From: an uncultured Prevotellaceae bacterium
Lineage (GTDB): Bacteria; Bacteroidota; Bacteroidia; Bacteroidales; Bacteroidaceae
Assembly: GCA_900317305.1 (NCBI GenBank)
Contig: ONGG01000010.1
Location: 62,001 to 126,000 of the forward strand
Direction: 5' to 3'
DNA length: 64,000 nt
The notes under the pieces were generated by a model that saw nothing but the letters and a program-made list of their open reading frames with translations, was not told the origin of the DNA and did no database searches. A program made the translations under genes and the position numbers. Positions 24,944 to 34,858 of the stretch are shown here, piece after piece; within the stretch, counting starts at the first letter, position 1, and the number at the start of each line of letters is the position of its first letter.

Positions 24944-26176
24944 ATGGTACTCAACTATATCTGGATAGGTTTTTTCCTCGTCTCGTTCCTCATAGCCGTG
25001 GTACGGCTCATCTTCATGGGCGATGTCGAAGTATTCCCCGCAATGATGGATTCCACCTTCGAATCTTCGAAGACAGCCTTCGAAATCTCCATCGGACTCA
25101 CGGGTGTGCTTGCCCTGTGGATGGGCATCATGAAAGTAGGTGAGAAGGGTGGTGTGGTGGCCGCTTTCGCCAAGTTGCTCGGTCCGGTGTTCTGCCGGCT
25201 CTTTCCCGATATTCCCAAGGGCCATCCCGTCACTGGCTCCATCTTCATGAATATCGCCGCCAATATGCTCGGTCTCGACAATGCCGCCACCCCAATGGGA
25301 CTGAAAGCCATGGAGCAGATGCAGGAACTCAATCCGAAGAAGGATACCGCCACCAACTCGATGATCATGTTTCTGGTGCTCAATACGTCGGGCCTCACCA
25401 TCATCCCCGTGAGCATACTTGTCTATAGGGCACAGATGGGGGCCGCACAACCCACCGACGTGTTCATCCCTATCCTCCTGGCTACGTTTTTCTCCACCAT
25501 CGCCGGACTGGTGGTGACCTCGCTCTTCCAGCGCATCAACCTCTTCAATCGTACGCTGCTGCTCACTCTCGGCGGACTCTGCCTCTTCGTGGCGGCTATC
25601 ATCTGGGGATTCAGCCGCATGGACAAGGAGCAGATGAACGTCGTGAGCACCACGGTGGCCAACACGCTGCTGATGTCGGTTATCGTGGGATTCATCGTGG
25701 CAGGGGCCTTGAGGCGCGTCAACGTCTACGATGCCTTCATCGAAGGGGCGAAAGACGGTTTCACCACGGCGGTGCGCATTATCCCCTATCTCGTGGCTAT
25801 CCTCGTGGGCATCGGCGTGTTCCGTGCGGCTGGAGCCATGGATATGCTCGTGGGAGGGGTGAAATGGGTTGTCGAGGCCATAGGGTGCAATACCGACTTC
25901 GTGGAGGCACTGCCCACGGCACTCATGAAACCACTCTCGGGCAGTGGGGCGCGCGGCATGATGGTCGATGCGATGACGCAATATGGCGCCGACTCCTTCG
26001 TCGGACGACTCAGTTGCATCTTCCAAGGCTCCACCGACACCACGTTCTATATCCTTGCCGTCTATTTCGGCAGCGTCAATATCCGTTATACCCGCCATGC
26101 CGTGACCTGCGGACTGCTGGCCGACCTCGCCGGCATCATCGCGGCCATCGCCATCGCTTATATGTTCTTTGGTTAA
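24944..26176 (+). CDS. SpmA-SpmB fusion, nucleoside-recognition (Gate) domain membrane protein
   Basis: The 410-residue protein fuses two Gate-domain halves homologous to Bacillus spore maturation proteins SpmA and SpmB. The first half ends near residue 235 (LFNRTLLLTLGGLCLFVAA) and the second begins near VVSTTVANTLLMSVIVGF. The signatures GLDNAATPMGLKAMEQMQ and LMKPLSGSGARGMMVDAM identify the family. About ten transmembrane segments are visible. The organism does not sporulate, so the role must differ; transport of a nucleoside-like or cell-wall-related molecule is a guess. I chose ATG 24944 because GTG 24923 is only about ten bases from the predicted transcription start. The flippase gene follows nine bases on. 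Confidence 0.85.
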   Translation: MVLNYIWIGFFLVSFLIAVVRLIFMGDVEVFPAMMDSTFESSKTAFEISIGLTGVLALWMGIMKVGEKGGVVAAFAKLLGPVFCRLFPDIPKGHPVTGSIFMNIAANMLGLDNAATPMGLKAMEQMQELNPKKDTATNSMIMFLVLNTSGLTIIPVSILVYRAQMGAAQPTDVFIPILLATFFSTIAGLVVTSLFQRINLFNRTLLLTLGGLCLFVAAIIWGFSRMDKEQMNVVSTTVANTLLMSVIVGFIVAGALRRVNVYDAFIEGAKDGFTTAVRIIPYLVAILVGIGVFRAAGAMDMLVGGVKWVVEAIGCNTDFVEALPTALMKPLSGSGARGMMVDAMTQYGADSFVGRLSCIFQGSTDTTFYILAVYFGSVNIRYTRHAVTCGLLADLAGIIAAIAIAYMFFG

Positions 26177-26185
26177 CACGTTATT

Positions 26186-27673
26186 ATGGCAGATCTCAAA
26201 AACCTTGCAAAAGACACGGCCATCTATGGCCTGAGCAGCATAGTGGCACGTTTCGTCAATTACCTGCTCGTTCCCATACAGACGTCGAAGTTTGCTTCCA
26301 CAGGAGGCGAATATGGCATCATCACAAACGTTTATGCTTATGTGGCCATACTCATCATGCTGCTGACTTTTGGCATGGAAACCACTTTTTTCAGATTCAT
26401 GAACAAGGAGGGTATGAATCGGGAAAAGGTGTATTCCACCGTGCTGAGAATGGTTGGAACGGTGGGTATAGTGACTTCTTTGGTCATGTTGCTTTTCTGT
26501 AGACAAATAGCGGAACTATTGGGATATGGCAATCATCCGGAATATGTGGTGGTGATGTATCTTACGGTGGCACTCGATGCATTCACGGCCATCGCATTCG
26601 CTTATCTGCGCTGTGAGCATCGTCCCATCAAATTTGCTTCGTTGAAAATCGCCAATATCGCGCTGAACATTGTGCTCAACCTCATCTATTTCTTCGGATT
26701 GCCATTGCTTCATCTCAATCCGTTTGGCATATATGGAGAGACGTTCCACTACGACGTGGTTTGGGTGTTCTACATCAATCTTTTCTGTTCATTGTTCAAT
26801 CTCGTTTTCCTGCACAAGGAACTCAGAGGTATCAAATATGGATTTGACAAGAAAATGTGTCGGCAGATGTTGACTTATGCCTGGCCTATTCTTGTCATGG
26901 GAATAGCCGGACAGCTCAACCAGAGCCTTTCGCAAATCATGTTCCCCAAGGTGTATCCGGGCAGCGATGGATTCAGTGAGTTGGCCATATATGGCGCCTG
27001 CATAAAGATTGCGATGATCATGATGATGATCACACAGGCATTCCGCTTTGCTTACGAGCCATTTGTGTTTAGCAAGGTGAAGGATAAGGATAGTAAGGAA
27101 GTGTACGCACAGACCATGAAATACTACGTCATCTTCACCTTGTTGGCCTTCCTGGTGGTCATGGCATATCTTGACTTGCTGAAGTTTTTGATAGGAGAGA
27201 GTTACTGGAGTGGATTGCGTGTAGTGCCGATCGTGATGGCTGCCGAAATCATTTTTGGCATTTTCTTCAATCTCTCCTTCTGGTATAAACTTACCGACCG
27301 TACTATCTGGGGAGCTTATTTCTCAGGCATTGGTGCGGTGGTGCTCTTCACCATCAACCTGATCCTCATTCCACGATTCAGTTACATGGCTTGTGCATGG
27401 GCAGGACTTATCGCTTATAGTGTTTCAATGCTGCTGTCTTATTTCATTGGGCAGAAATATTTCCCTGTGGCCTATCCCCTGCGAGATATCTTCACTTATT
27501 TTGCAGTGGCTGCCTTGTTGTATGTTGGCATCCATTTCGTTTCAGCCAACCTACCTCTCTGGGCCTCGCTGACTGTGAACACCTTCCTTGTGCTCCTTTT
27601 CGTTGCCTTTACGGTGAAACGCGATTTCCCATTGTCCAACCTGCCATACGTTGGCAAGTATTTCAGGAAATAA
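26186..27673 (+). CDS. Polysaccharide flippase-type membrane protein (MOP/Wzx-like)
   Basis: This 495-residue integral membrane protein of the MOP exporter superfamily has about 12-14 hydrophobic helices. It starts LKNLAKDTAIYGLSSIVARFVNYLLVPI, a typical Wzx/PST opening (fold inferred from pattern). Such proteins flip lipid-linked oligosaccharides across the inner membrane. No glycosyltransferase cluster surrounds it, so its substrate is unknown; a lipid-linked envelope glycan or peptidoglycan precursor are options. Codon use is less G/C-biased than in the flanking genes. It lies between the SpmAB-like gene (9 bases) and the S46 peptidase gene (18 bases). Confidence 0.85.
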   Translation: MADLKNLAKDTAIYGLSSIVARFVNYLLVPIQTSKFASTGGEYGIITNVYAYVAILIMLLTFGMETTFFRFMNKEGMNREKVYSTVLRMVGTVGIVTSLVMLLFCRQIAELLGYGNHPEYVVVMYLTVALDAFTAIAFAYLRCEHRPIKFASLKIANIALNIVLNLIYFFGLPLLHLNPFGIYGETFHYDVVWVFYINLFCSLFNLVFLHKELRGIKYGFDKKMCRQMLTYAWPILVMGIAGQLNQSLSQIMFPKVYPGSDGFSELAIYGACIKIAMIMMMITQAFRFAYEPFVFSKVKDKDSKEVYAQTMKYYVIFTLLAFLVVMAYLDLLKFLIGESYWSGLRVVPIVMAAEIIFGIFFNLSFWYKLTDRTIWGAYFSGIGAVVLFTINLILIPRFSYMACAWAGLIAYSVSMLLSYFIGQKYFPVAYPLRDIFTYFAVAALLYVGIHFVSANLPLWASLTVNTFLVLLFVAFTVKRDFPLSNLPYVGKYFRK

Positions 27674-27691
27674 TACAATAAAAACCAAGAT

Positions 27692-29812
27692 ATGATGAAA
27701 AAAATTGCTATGTTCATTGCCGGTCTGGCCATGTTGACACAGGCCAAGGCCGACGAGGGTATGTGGACCATCTACAACCTGCCCCCCCAGGTGTATGAAA
27801 TCATGCAGAACGAGGGTTTCAGCATGACCTACAACGACTTGTATTATGGCGAGACGGCACTGAAGAATGCCGTGGTCAATTTCAGTGGTTATTGCTCGGG
27901 CGTGGTTGTCTCGCCCGACGGACTGGTGTTCACCAACCACCACTGCGGGTTCGAGGCCATCCGCAGCCACTCCACCGTGGAGCATGACTACATGCTCAAC
28001 GGATTCTATGCCAAGACCTACGAAGAGGAACTGCCCAATAAGGACATGTTCGTGAGTTTCATGGTCGACCAGGTTGATATCACCGACCGCCTGGTGAAGA
28101 TGGGCCTCGAGGGTATGAGCAACTACAAGCGGGCCGTGCTCATCGACTCCATCACCAATGCCCTCACCGACTCGGTGAAGCGTATCGACAAGACGCTCCA
28201 TGTGAGTGTGGACCCCTTCTATGAAGGCAACCGTTACTATGCCACCACCTATCAGGACTTCACCGACTTGCGCCTGGTGTTCACCATCCCCAAGTCGATG
28301 GGTAAGTTTGGTGGCGAGACCGACAACTGGATGTGGCCGCGCCAGACCTGCGACTTCTCCGTGTTCCGCATCTATGCCGACCCCAAGACCAATGGTCCGG
28401 CCGAATACAGCAAGGACAATGTGCCTTACCATCCCAAACGATGGGCAAAGGTGTCGATGCAGGGATATAAGGAGGGCGACTTCGCCATGACTATCGGCTA
28501 TCCCGGCAGTACGGAGCGTTATCTCTCGTCGTATGGCATCAAGCAGATGCGCGATGCCGAGAATGCCGTGCGTGCCCAGGTGCGTGGCGTGAAGCAGGAG
28601 GTGATGATCAAGCACATGAGGGCCAGCGAGGCCGTGCGCATCAAGTACGACAGCAAGTATGCCCAGAGTTCCAACTATTGGAAGAACTCCATCGGTATGA
28701 ACAAGTGCATCGACTCCATCGGCATCATCCAGCAGAAGGCTGACTTCGAGCAACGTATAAAGCAGTGGCAGGACACCACGGGCTACCTGAAGGGCGTGCT
28801 CAACTTCGACCGCCTGAAGACGCTCTACGACAAGAGTTTTGAGCCTACCTACACCCTCTATAATCTGATAGAGTCGTTCTTCCGGTCTGGTGAGTTCTTC
28901 AACCGTGCCCGCAAGGTGGCTGGCGACGGCATCGAGGTGAAGGGACCGAAGGATAACCCCAAGAAGCAATACTACCAGTTTGATGACAACAGCGATGAGT
29001 GGGACGAGGCTCTCGACAAAGAGGTGCTGGCCGCTATGCTGAAGAACTATGCCGGACAGGTGAATGAGAAATATTTGCCGAAGTTCTATTCCGTCATCAA
29101 GACCAAGTTTAACAACAACTACACGGCCTACGTCGACTACCTCTACAAGAAGTCGGTGCTGATGAAGAAAAACAAGCGTATCAAGTTCAATGACAAGAAG
29201 TTCAAGAAAGACCCGGGCCTGAAGTTCGGCGAGGATATCCTGGAGGTCTACTACGACCTGCTCTCACAGGTGCGTGTGGCCAGCGACGATATCGCCACCC
29301 AGGAGCGTTACCTCTGCGACGCCGTGGTGCGCATGGAGCAAGACCTGCCTCACTACAGCGATGCCAACTTCACCATGCGCCTGAGTTACGGACAGGTGGG
29401 CGAGTACTTGCTCAACGGACAGCCCTCGGGCTACTACACCACCGCCGAGAGTATTGTCGAGAAGATGGATCGTGCCGACAAGGTCATCGACTATGTGGCT
29501 GAGCCCATCATGAAAGAATTGCTCTCGTCGAAGGACTTCGGACCATACACCGACAAGACCACCGGCAAGATGCAGCTCTGTTTCCTCACCAATAACGACA
29601 TCACGGGCGGCAACAGCGGCTCGCCGATGTTCAACGGCAAGGGTGAGCTCATCGGACTGGCTTTCGATGGAAACTGGGACAGCCTCTCGAGCGACATCTT
29701 CTTCGACAAGAAGTTGGCCCGCTGCATCGGTGTCGACATCCGCTTCGTGCTGTTTATGATGGACCGCTGGGGACATGCCGACCGACTGCTGAAAGAAATC
29801 AACGCCCAATAA
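27692..29812 (+). CDS. S46 dipeptidyl-peptidase (DPP7/DPP11 family)
   Basis: This secreted serine peptidase removes dipeptides from oligopeptides in the periplasm. It is a main route of protein use in asaccharolytic relatives such as Porphyromonas. The 706 residues begin with a signal peptide (KKIAMFIAGLAMLTQAKA). The chymotrypsin-like triad shows FTNHHCGFEAI (His) and ITGGNSGSPMFNG (Ser642). Eighteen residues after the serine is Gly660 (LAFDGNWDS). In this family Gly there goes with DPP7-like preference for hydrophobic P1, and Arg with DPP11-like Asp/Glu preference. That reading rests on my memory of the alignment. The GH2 gene follows 24 bases later. Confidence 0.93.
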   Translation: MMKKIAMFIAGLAMLTQAKADEGMWTIYNLPPQVYEIMQNEGFSMTYNDLYYGETALKNAVVNFSGYCSGVVVSPDGLVFTNHHCGFEAIRSHSTVEHDYMLNGFYAKTYEEELPNKDMFVSFMVDQVDITDRLVKMGLEGMSNYKRAVLIDSITNALTDSVKRIDKTLHVSVDPFYEGNRYYATTYQDFTDLRLVFTIPKSMGKFGGETDNWMWPRQTCDFSVFRIYADPKTNGPAEYSKDNVPYHPKRWAKVSMQGYKEGDFAMTIGYPGSTERYLSSYGIKQMRDAENAVRAQVRGVKQEVMIKHMRASEAVRIKYDSKYAQSSNYWKNSIGMNKCIDSIGIIQQKADFEQRIKQWQDTTGYLKGVLNFDRLKTLYDKSFEPTYTLYNLIESFFRSGEFFNRARKVAGDGIEVKGPKDNPKKQYYQFDDNSDEWDEALDKEVLAAMLKNYAGQVNEKYLPKFYSVIKTKFNNNYTAYVDYLYKKSVLMKKNKRIKFNDKKFKKDPGLKFGEDILEVYYDLLSQVRVASDDIATQERYLCDAVVRMEQDLPHYSDANFTMRLSYGQVGEYLLNGQPSGYYTTAESIVEKMDRADKVIDYVAEPIMKELLSSKDFGPYTDKTTGKMQLCFLTNNDITGGNSGSPMFNGKGELIGLAFDGNWDSLSSDIFFDKKLARCIGVDIRFVLFMMDRWGHADRLLKEINAQ

Positions 29813-29836
29813 CCATCCCCTTTCTTCACCCCTGAA

Positions 29837-32725
29837 ATGAGAAAACTATTCACTTGCCTCATGTTGTCGGTGGCGCTCGGTGTGGCTGCTGCCGAAAACC
29901 CTTTCCGTCAACGAATCAGCCTTGCCGGAACATGGCAGTTCGCCCTCGATCCAAATGCCACACTCAAAGCCGACAGCCGGCTCGCCGACCAGTTGACGCT
30001 GCCAGGAACCACCGACACCAACAACAAGGGATTTGAGCCGCAAAACACAAGCGAGACAACCCGCCTCACACGTTTGCACAGTTATGTGGGAAAGGCGTGG
30101 TATGGCAAGGAGGTGGATATCCCAATGGCATGGAAAGACTGCAGGGTGACGATGGTGCTCGAGCGCACCAAGCCCTCTGTGGTCTATGTTGACGGCACCA
30201 AGGTGGGCGAGAGCGATGATATCTGCACACCGCAGCAGTTCGACCTCTCCACAGCACTCACCCCTGGCCGTCACACCATCACGCTGATGATCGACAATGG
30301 CGAGACGGTGCCACCGCAACTGCTCAGCAACTCGCATGCCTATACCGAGGACACGCAGACCAACTGGAATGGGGTCATCGGAGAGATGTATCTCGAGGCC
30401 TGTCCGAAAAACGGCATCGCCAGCATCGAGGTGCTGGCCGATGCACCGAAACGGCAGGTGGAGGTGGTGGTGGCGCTCACTCAGCCTGTGAGGAGCAACA
30501 CCCACCTGAGGGTGGATGTCACACCCTTAGAGGAGCATGGCGCCATCATCTCACGTGATTTTTGGACAGATAAGAGCGTCAGTGCTTCGGCCGATGGCAA
30601 CTATCATTTGGTGGTCGACGTGAAGGAGGCGCAGATGTGGGACGAGCACCACCCCACAGCCCGCTATGCCCTCGAGGTGACGGTCGACGGGAAGGACGCA
30701 CTGTCCACTACCTTCGGCTTGGTTGACTTCCGTGTCGATGACCACCATTTCATGGCCAATGGCCGCGAGGTGTTCCTTCGTGGCAAGCACGATGCCTGCG
30801 TCTTCCCCCTCCAGGCCCATGTGCCGATGACTATTGCCGAATGGGTGGACTATCTCTCGAAAAACCGCGAGTATGGTATCAACCACATTCGTTTCCATTC
30901 GTGGTGCCCGCCAGAGGCTGCCTTCGAAGCCGCCGACCAACTGGGGGTCTACTTGCAGCCCGAACTCCCTTTCTGGGGCGATTTCAACAAAGACGATGAG
31001 CGGCTCATGACCTTCCTCCACAAGGAGGGGGAGCATATCCTGCGCACCTACGGACATCACCCATCGTTCGTGATGTTCGCACTGGGCAACGAACTCTGGG
31101 GCTCTATAGAGAAGATGGCCGACTTCGTGGCCGACTTCAGGTTGTTGGCACCCCATAAGCTTTTCACTTTCGGGTCGAACTACTACTTGGGTTACCAAGG
31201 AGTGAAGCCTGGCATGGACTATTTCACCACCTGTCGCGTGGGCGGTGAGGCCTGGGGGGCGTTCGATACCCATACCCGCGGCTCGTTCTCCTTCGCCGAT
31301 ACCTACGACGGGGGTATCATCAACCATTGCCATCCTGGCACCACCATCAATTTCAAGGATGCCTGCGCACGCTCCTCTGTGCCGGTCATCAGCCACGAGA
31401 CGGCACAGTTTCAGACCTATCCCGACTTCGACGAGATACACCGCTACACGGGGGTGCTCTATCCCTACAACTTGCAGGTGTTCTACAAACGGTTGGTGCA
31501 GGCGGGCATGGCCGCTCAGGCCAAGGACTTCCACCGTGCTTCCGGACTGTGGAGTCTGCAACTCTACAAGGCCGATGTGGAGATGGATATGCGCACGCCC
31601 AATATGGCCGGCTTCCAGTTGCTCGACGTGCAGGACTACCCAGGGCAAGGCAGTGCTTACGTGGGCGTGCTCGACGCATTCATGCAAGAGAAGACGTTCA
31701 TGAGAGAGTCGGGTGGCAAGCAGGTGTGGAAATCGTTCTGTGGCGAGGTGGTTCCACTCTTGGAGACAGAGCGGTTCTGCTATGCCAACAACGAGACCAT
31801 GCACGGACATGTGAAGCTCTTCAACTATAGTTCGGGCGAGGGTGATACCCGCTGGCTGCAGGGAAGGATGGAGTGGACGCTCAGCGACGAGCGGGGCAAG
31901 GTGTTGCGCAACGGCGAAATGGACATTCCGACCGACTGCCACGGACTGATAGACGTGGGCGATTTCGCCATAAACTTCGCCGGCATCGACCAGCCCATGC
32001 GGCTCAATCTCTCGCTTCTGGCCACCCTCAATGCCTCTACTGGCACGGATTTCAAGAACAACTATGCCCTATGGGTCTATCCTCAGCAAGATGACCTTGA
32101 GCAGCTCAAGAAAGGTATCATCGTGACACGCGTGATGGATGCCAAGGTAATGAAGAAACTGGAGCGTGGCGCAAAGGTGCTGTGGATGCCCGACACCTCG
32201 GCTTGTAAGGACCATGTGGTGGGCGGCTTGTTCCAGACCGACTATTGGAACTACCGTATGTTCAAGACCATCAGCGAGAACAACCACCGTCCGGTGTCGC
32301 CAGGCACGTTGGGTATCCTCACCGACCCCAAGCATCCGCTTTTCGACCTGTTCCCCACCGAGATGCACTCCAACTGGCAGTGGTTCCCCGTGGTGAAGGC
32401 GAGCAATCCGATGATTCTCGACAATCTGCCAGCCGATTACCGTCCTTTGGTGCAGGTCATCGACAATATCGAGCGCAACCACCGCCTGGGCCTGGTCTTT
32501 GAGTTTGCCGTGGGCAAGGGCAGGCTCCTCGTATGCATGTGCGACATCGGCAAAGCCTCCGAGCAGGTGGAGGGACTACAGTTCTACAAATCGCTCCTCC
32601 ACTATATGCAGTCCGACAGGTTCCGTCCGTCGCAACATTACCGTGCAGCCGAACTCCTTCAACTGCTTCAGCAGCCCATCGTGGAGCGGCAACTTGAGGA
32701 ACTGAACAATATCTCGCCTTATTGA
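29837..32725 (+). CDS. Glycoside hydrolase family 2 protein
   Basis: The 962-residue secreted enzyme has a signal peptide (LFTCLMLSVALGVAAA), a sugar-binding jelly roll (LAGTWQFALDP; to about 195), an Ig-like domain (about 200-310) and a TIM barrel (about 310-610). A C-terminal part lacks recognised motifs. The likely acid/base is Glu419 (FALGNELWG) and the nucleophile Glu521 (VISHETAQFQTYP), both at the GH2 positions. Substrate is not determinable; GH2 includes beta-galactosidases, mannosidases, glucuronidases and pectin-side-chain enzymes. No SusC/SusD pair is near, so this is not a classical polysaccharide utilisation locus. A strong terminator follows. Confidence 0.9.
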   Translation: MRKLFTCLMLSVALGVAAAENPFRQRISLAGTWQFALDPNATLKADSRLADQLTLPGTTDTNNKGFEPQNTSETTRLTRLHSYVGKAWYGKEVDIPMAWKDCRVTMVLERTKPSVVYVDGTKVGESDDICTPQQFDLSTALTPGRHTITLMIDNGETVPPQLLSNSHAYTEDTQTNWNGVIGEMYLEACPKNGIASIEVLADAPKRQVEVVVALTQPVRSNTHLRVDVTPLEEHGAIISRDFWTDKSVSASADGNYHLVVDVKEAQMWDEHHPTARYALEVTVDGKDALSTTFGLVDFRVDDHHFMANGREVFLRGKHDACVFPLQAHVPMTIAEWVDYLSKNREYGINHIRFHSWCPPEAAFEAADQLGVYLQPELPFWGDFNKDDERLMTFLHKEGEHILRTYGHHPSFVMFALGNELWGSIEKMADFVADFRLLAPHKLFTFGSNYYLGYQGVKPGMDYFTTCRVGGEAWGAFDTHTRGSFSFADTYDGGIINHCHPGTTINFKDACARSSVPVISHETAQFQTYPDFDEIHRYTGVLYPYNLQVFYKRLVQAGMAAQAKDFHRASGLWSLQLYKADVEMDMRTPNMAGFQLLDVQDYPGQGSAYVGVLDAFMQEKTFMRESGGKQVWKSFCGEVVPLLETERFCYANNETMHGHVKLFNYSSGEGDTRWLQGRMEWTLSDERGKVLRNGEMDIPTDCHGLIDVGDFAINFAGIDQPMRLNLSLLATLNASTGTDFKNNYALWVYPQQDDLEQLKKGIIVTRVMDAKVMKKLERGAKVLWMPDTSACKDHVVGGLFQTDYWNYRMFKTISENNHRPVSPGTLGILTDPKHPLFDLFPTEMHSNWQWFPVVKASNPMILDNLPADYRPLVQVIDNIERNHRLGLVFEFAVGKGRLLVCMCDIGKASEQVEGLQFYKSLLHYMQSDRFRPSQHYRAAELLQLLQQPIVERQLEELNNISPY

Positions 32726-32772
32726 GAATCTGCCCTAAGGAAAGAAGCGCATACTCCAAACGGTATGGATGC

Positions 32773-32817
32773 AATTCGGGCGAAATCTATCCAAAAAAGG
32801 TAGATTTCGCCCGAATT
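32773..32817. terminator. Bidirectional terminator between the GH2 and DEAD-box genes
   Basis: AATTCGGGCGAAATCTA (32773-32789) is perfectly inverted at 32801-32817, a 17-bp stem with an 11-base loop. T-rich sequence follows on the plus strand. It lies between convergent genes. Confidence 0.85.
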
Positions 32818-32884
32818 CTTTTCTCGTCCAACGAATTTCGTTGTTGAAGGTGAAAACAGGGGAAAAATGTTGTTTGTGCCCTGT

Positions 32885-34849
32885 TTATTTCTTCTTCGGC
32901 TTACGCCTTGCCCAACCTTCTTCAGTGAAGTCGGGCTCGTCGCCCTTGAGTGCGGGGGTACGGTTGGGGAAGAACTGGCGCCAGTCACCGCTCTCGTTTT
33001 CCATACGGGCGGCTCCACGGCTGCCCTTACGTGAGCGGGGGGCATCGCTGCCGCCACGTTGGCGTTTGGGTTTCTTCTCGAAACGGCCGAAATCGTCGTG
33101 GGTGAAGTCGGTGGGGTAGTCGTTGCGGCGCTGGCGCTGTGGGCGGTCTTCACGCTCACCACGCGAGGCTGCCGGTTTCCGGCTGTCCCTACGTCCGCCA
33201 CCATGCCCTTTCTCGTCGGCATCGTTGCAGCGCACGTCGCGGCCCTTGTAAGTGGTGCCGTCGAGGGCTTCCATCACCTTCTCGGCATCTTCCTCGGGCA
33301 CTTCGATATACGAGAACTTGCCCAGCAGGTCGATATGTCCCACGTCTTGGCGGCCCCTCACGTGCTTGTTGATGAACTGCATCACCTCGCCGGGATAGAA
33401 GCCGTCGTCCTTGCCCAGGTTGATGAAGAGGCGGCGGTAGCCCCGTTCGGCCTTCCGATGCCCTTGTGACTTGCCTTTGCCCTCTCCTTTGCGCTCCGAT
33501 GACTTCCGCTCGCTTTTGAGCGAGGGTTTCTCTATCTCGGGGGCGTCGGCGTAATAGGCAAGGAAACGGCCGAAGTTGCGCGACACGATTTTCTTGATGA
33601 GGTCTTCCTTCTCCATATACTCAAAATGGCGGTTGATCTCGGTCATGAAAGGAGCAATCTCCTCCTCGTTCACGTCGGTCTTCTCTATCTGGTCCATCAC
33701 GCGGTAGAGTTGCTTGGTGCAAATCTCCTTGGGCGTGGGCAGGTCGGCCTCGACGAAGGCCTTGCCTATTTCCTTCTCTATGGCCTTGATCTTCTTCACC
33801 TCACGGGTGTGGACGATAGAGATGGAGGTGCCTTTCTTGCCTGCACGGCCCGTGCGGCCGCTGCGGTGGGTGTAGTTCTCGATATCCTCGGGCAGACCGA
33901 AGTTGATGACGTGGGTGAGGTCGTCGACATCGAGTCCACGCGCTGCCACGTCGGTGGCCACGAGCAGTTGGGTGAGGTGCTGCCTGAACTTCTGCATGGT
34001 GAGGTCGCGCTGCTGCTGCGAGAGGTCGCCATGAAGCGACTCGGCATTGTAGCCGTCGCGGATGAGTTTGTCGGCTATCTCCTGAGTCTCTATCTTCGTG
34101 CGGCAGAAGATGATGGCGAAAATGCGGGGATAATAGTCAACGATGCGTTTCAGGGCCAGGTATTTGTCCTTGGCATGCACCATGTAGTAGATGTGGTTCA
34201 CATGTTCGGCACCCTCGTTGCGGCTGCCCACCACAATCTCCTTGTGGTCGTGCAGGTAGTTCTTGGCGATGGCCTCGATCTCCTTGCTCATGGTGGCCGA
34301 GAAGAGCAGGGTGTTGCGGTTGGAGGGCACGCCCTTGAGAATCTCGTCGATGCTCTCCGAGAAGCCCATGTTGAGCATCTCGTCGGCCTCGTCGAGCACC
34401 ACGTTGCTCACGTTGTCGAGTTGGGCCACGCCGCGGTTCATCAGGTCGATGAGGCGGCCGGGAGTGGCCACGATAATCTGTACGCCCTTGCGGAGCGCGT
34501 TGATTTGGTTGACGATGGAGGTGCCACCATATACAGGCACGATTCTTACTCCCGTCATGTATTTGGAGAAGTCTTTCAGGTCATCACTGATCTGTAGGCA
34601 CAGTTCACGGGTGGGTGATAGGATAAGTGCCTGGGTGGTTTTCTCCTCGGGGTTGATTTTTTGCAAGAGAGGGATGCCATAGGCCGCAGTCTTGCCCGTT
34701 CCGGTCTGTGCCAGGGCGATGACGTCGTTGCCGATGCCGAGCAGGTAGGGGATGACCTCTTCCTGCACGGGCATGGGCTGCTCGAATCCCATCTCGGTGA
34801 TGGAGCGGCGAATATCTTCGCTCACGCCAAGTTCTTCGAATGTTTTCAA
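32885..34849 (-). CDS. DEAD-box ATP-dependent RNA helicase
   Basis: This is a CshA/DeaD-type RNA helicase for ribosome assembly or mRNA decay. Motifs in order: Q motif (FEQPMPVQEEVIPYL), AQTGTGKTAAYGIPLL (Walker A), VLDEADEMLNMGF, LFSATMSKE, and HRSGRTGRAGKKGTSI (motif VI). A DbpA-type RNA-binding domain follows at about 450-545 (RRLFINLGKDDGFYPGEVMQ). The last 110 residues are a Lys/Arg/Gly-rich disordered tail, which likely binds RNA. It starts nine bases after an FKBP gene and is the end of that operon. DeaD-like helicases are often cold-induced; no cold-shock signal is seen here. Confidence 0.94.
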   Translation of the reverse strand: MKTFEELGVSEDIRRSITEMGFEQPMPVQEEVIPYLLGIGNDVIALAQTGTGKTAAYGIPLLQKINPEEKTTQALILSPTRELCLQISDDLKDFSKYMTGVRIVPVYGGTSIVNQINALRKGVQIIVATPGRLIDLMNRGVAQLDNVSNVVLDEADEMLNMGFSESIDEILKGVPSNRNTLLFSATMSKEIEAIAKNYLHDHKEIVVGSRNEGAEHVNHIYYMVHAKDKYLALKRIVDYYPRIFAIIFCRTKIETQEIADKLIRDGYNAESLHGDLSQQQRDLTMQKFRQHLTQLLVATDVAARGLDVDDLTHVINFGLPEDIENYTHRSGRTGRAGKKGTSISIVHTREVKKIKAIEKEIGKAFVEADLPTPKEICTKQLYRVMDQIEKTDVNEEEIAPFMTEINRHFEYMEKEDLIKKIVSRNFGRFLAYYADAPEIEKPSLKSERKSSERKGEGKGKSQGHRKAERGYRRLFINLGKDDGFYPGEVMQFINKHVRGRQDVGHIDLLGKFSYIEVPEEDAEKVMEALDGTTYKGRDVRCNDADEKGHGGGRRDSRKPAASRGEREDRPQRQRRNDYPTDFTHDDFGRFEKKPKRQRGGSDAPRSRKGSRGAARMENESGDWRQFFPNRTPALKGDEPDFTEEGWARRKPKKK

Positions 34850-34858
34850 TCTATTGTT

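Noticed and set aside
24929-26506. 525-residue antisense frame across the SpmAB and flippase genes
   Set aside because: His/Asp/Glu-rich shadow of a C/G-ending-codon gene on the other strand; no family features.
30551-31942. 463-residue antisense frame over the GH2 gene
   Set aside because: Opposite a complete GH2 enzyme with both catalytic glutamates; no motif of its own.
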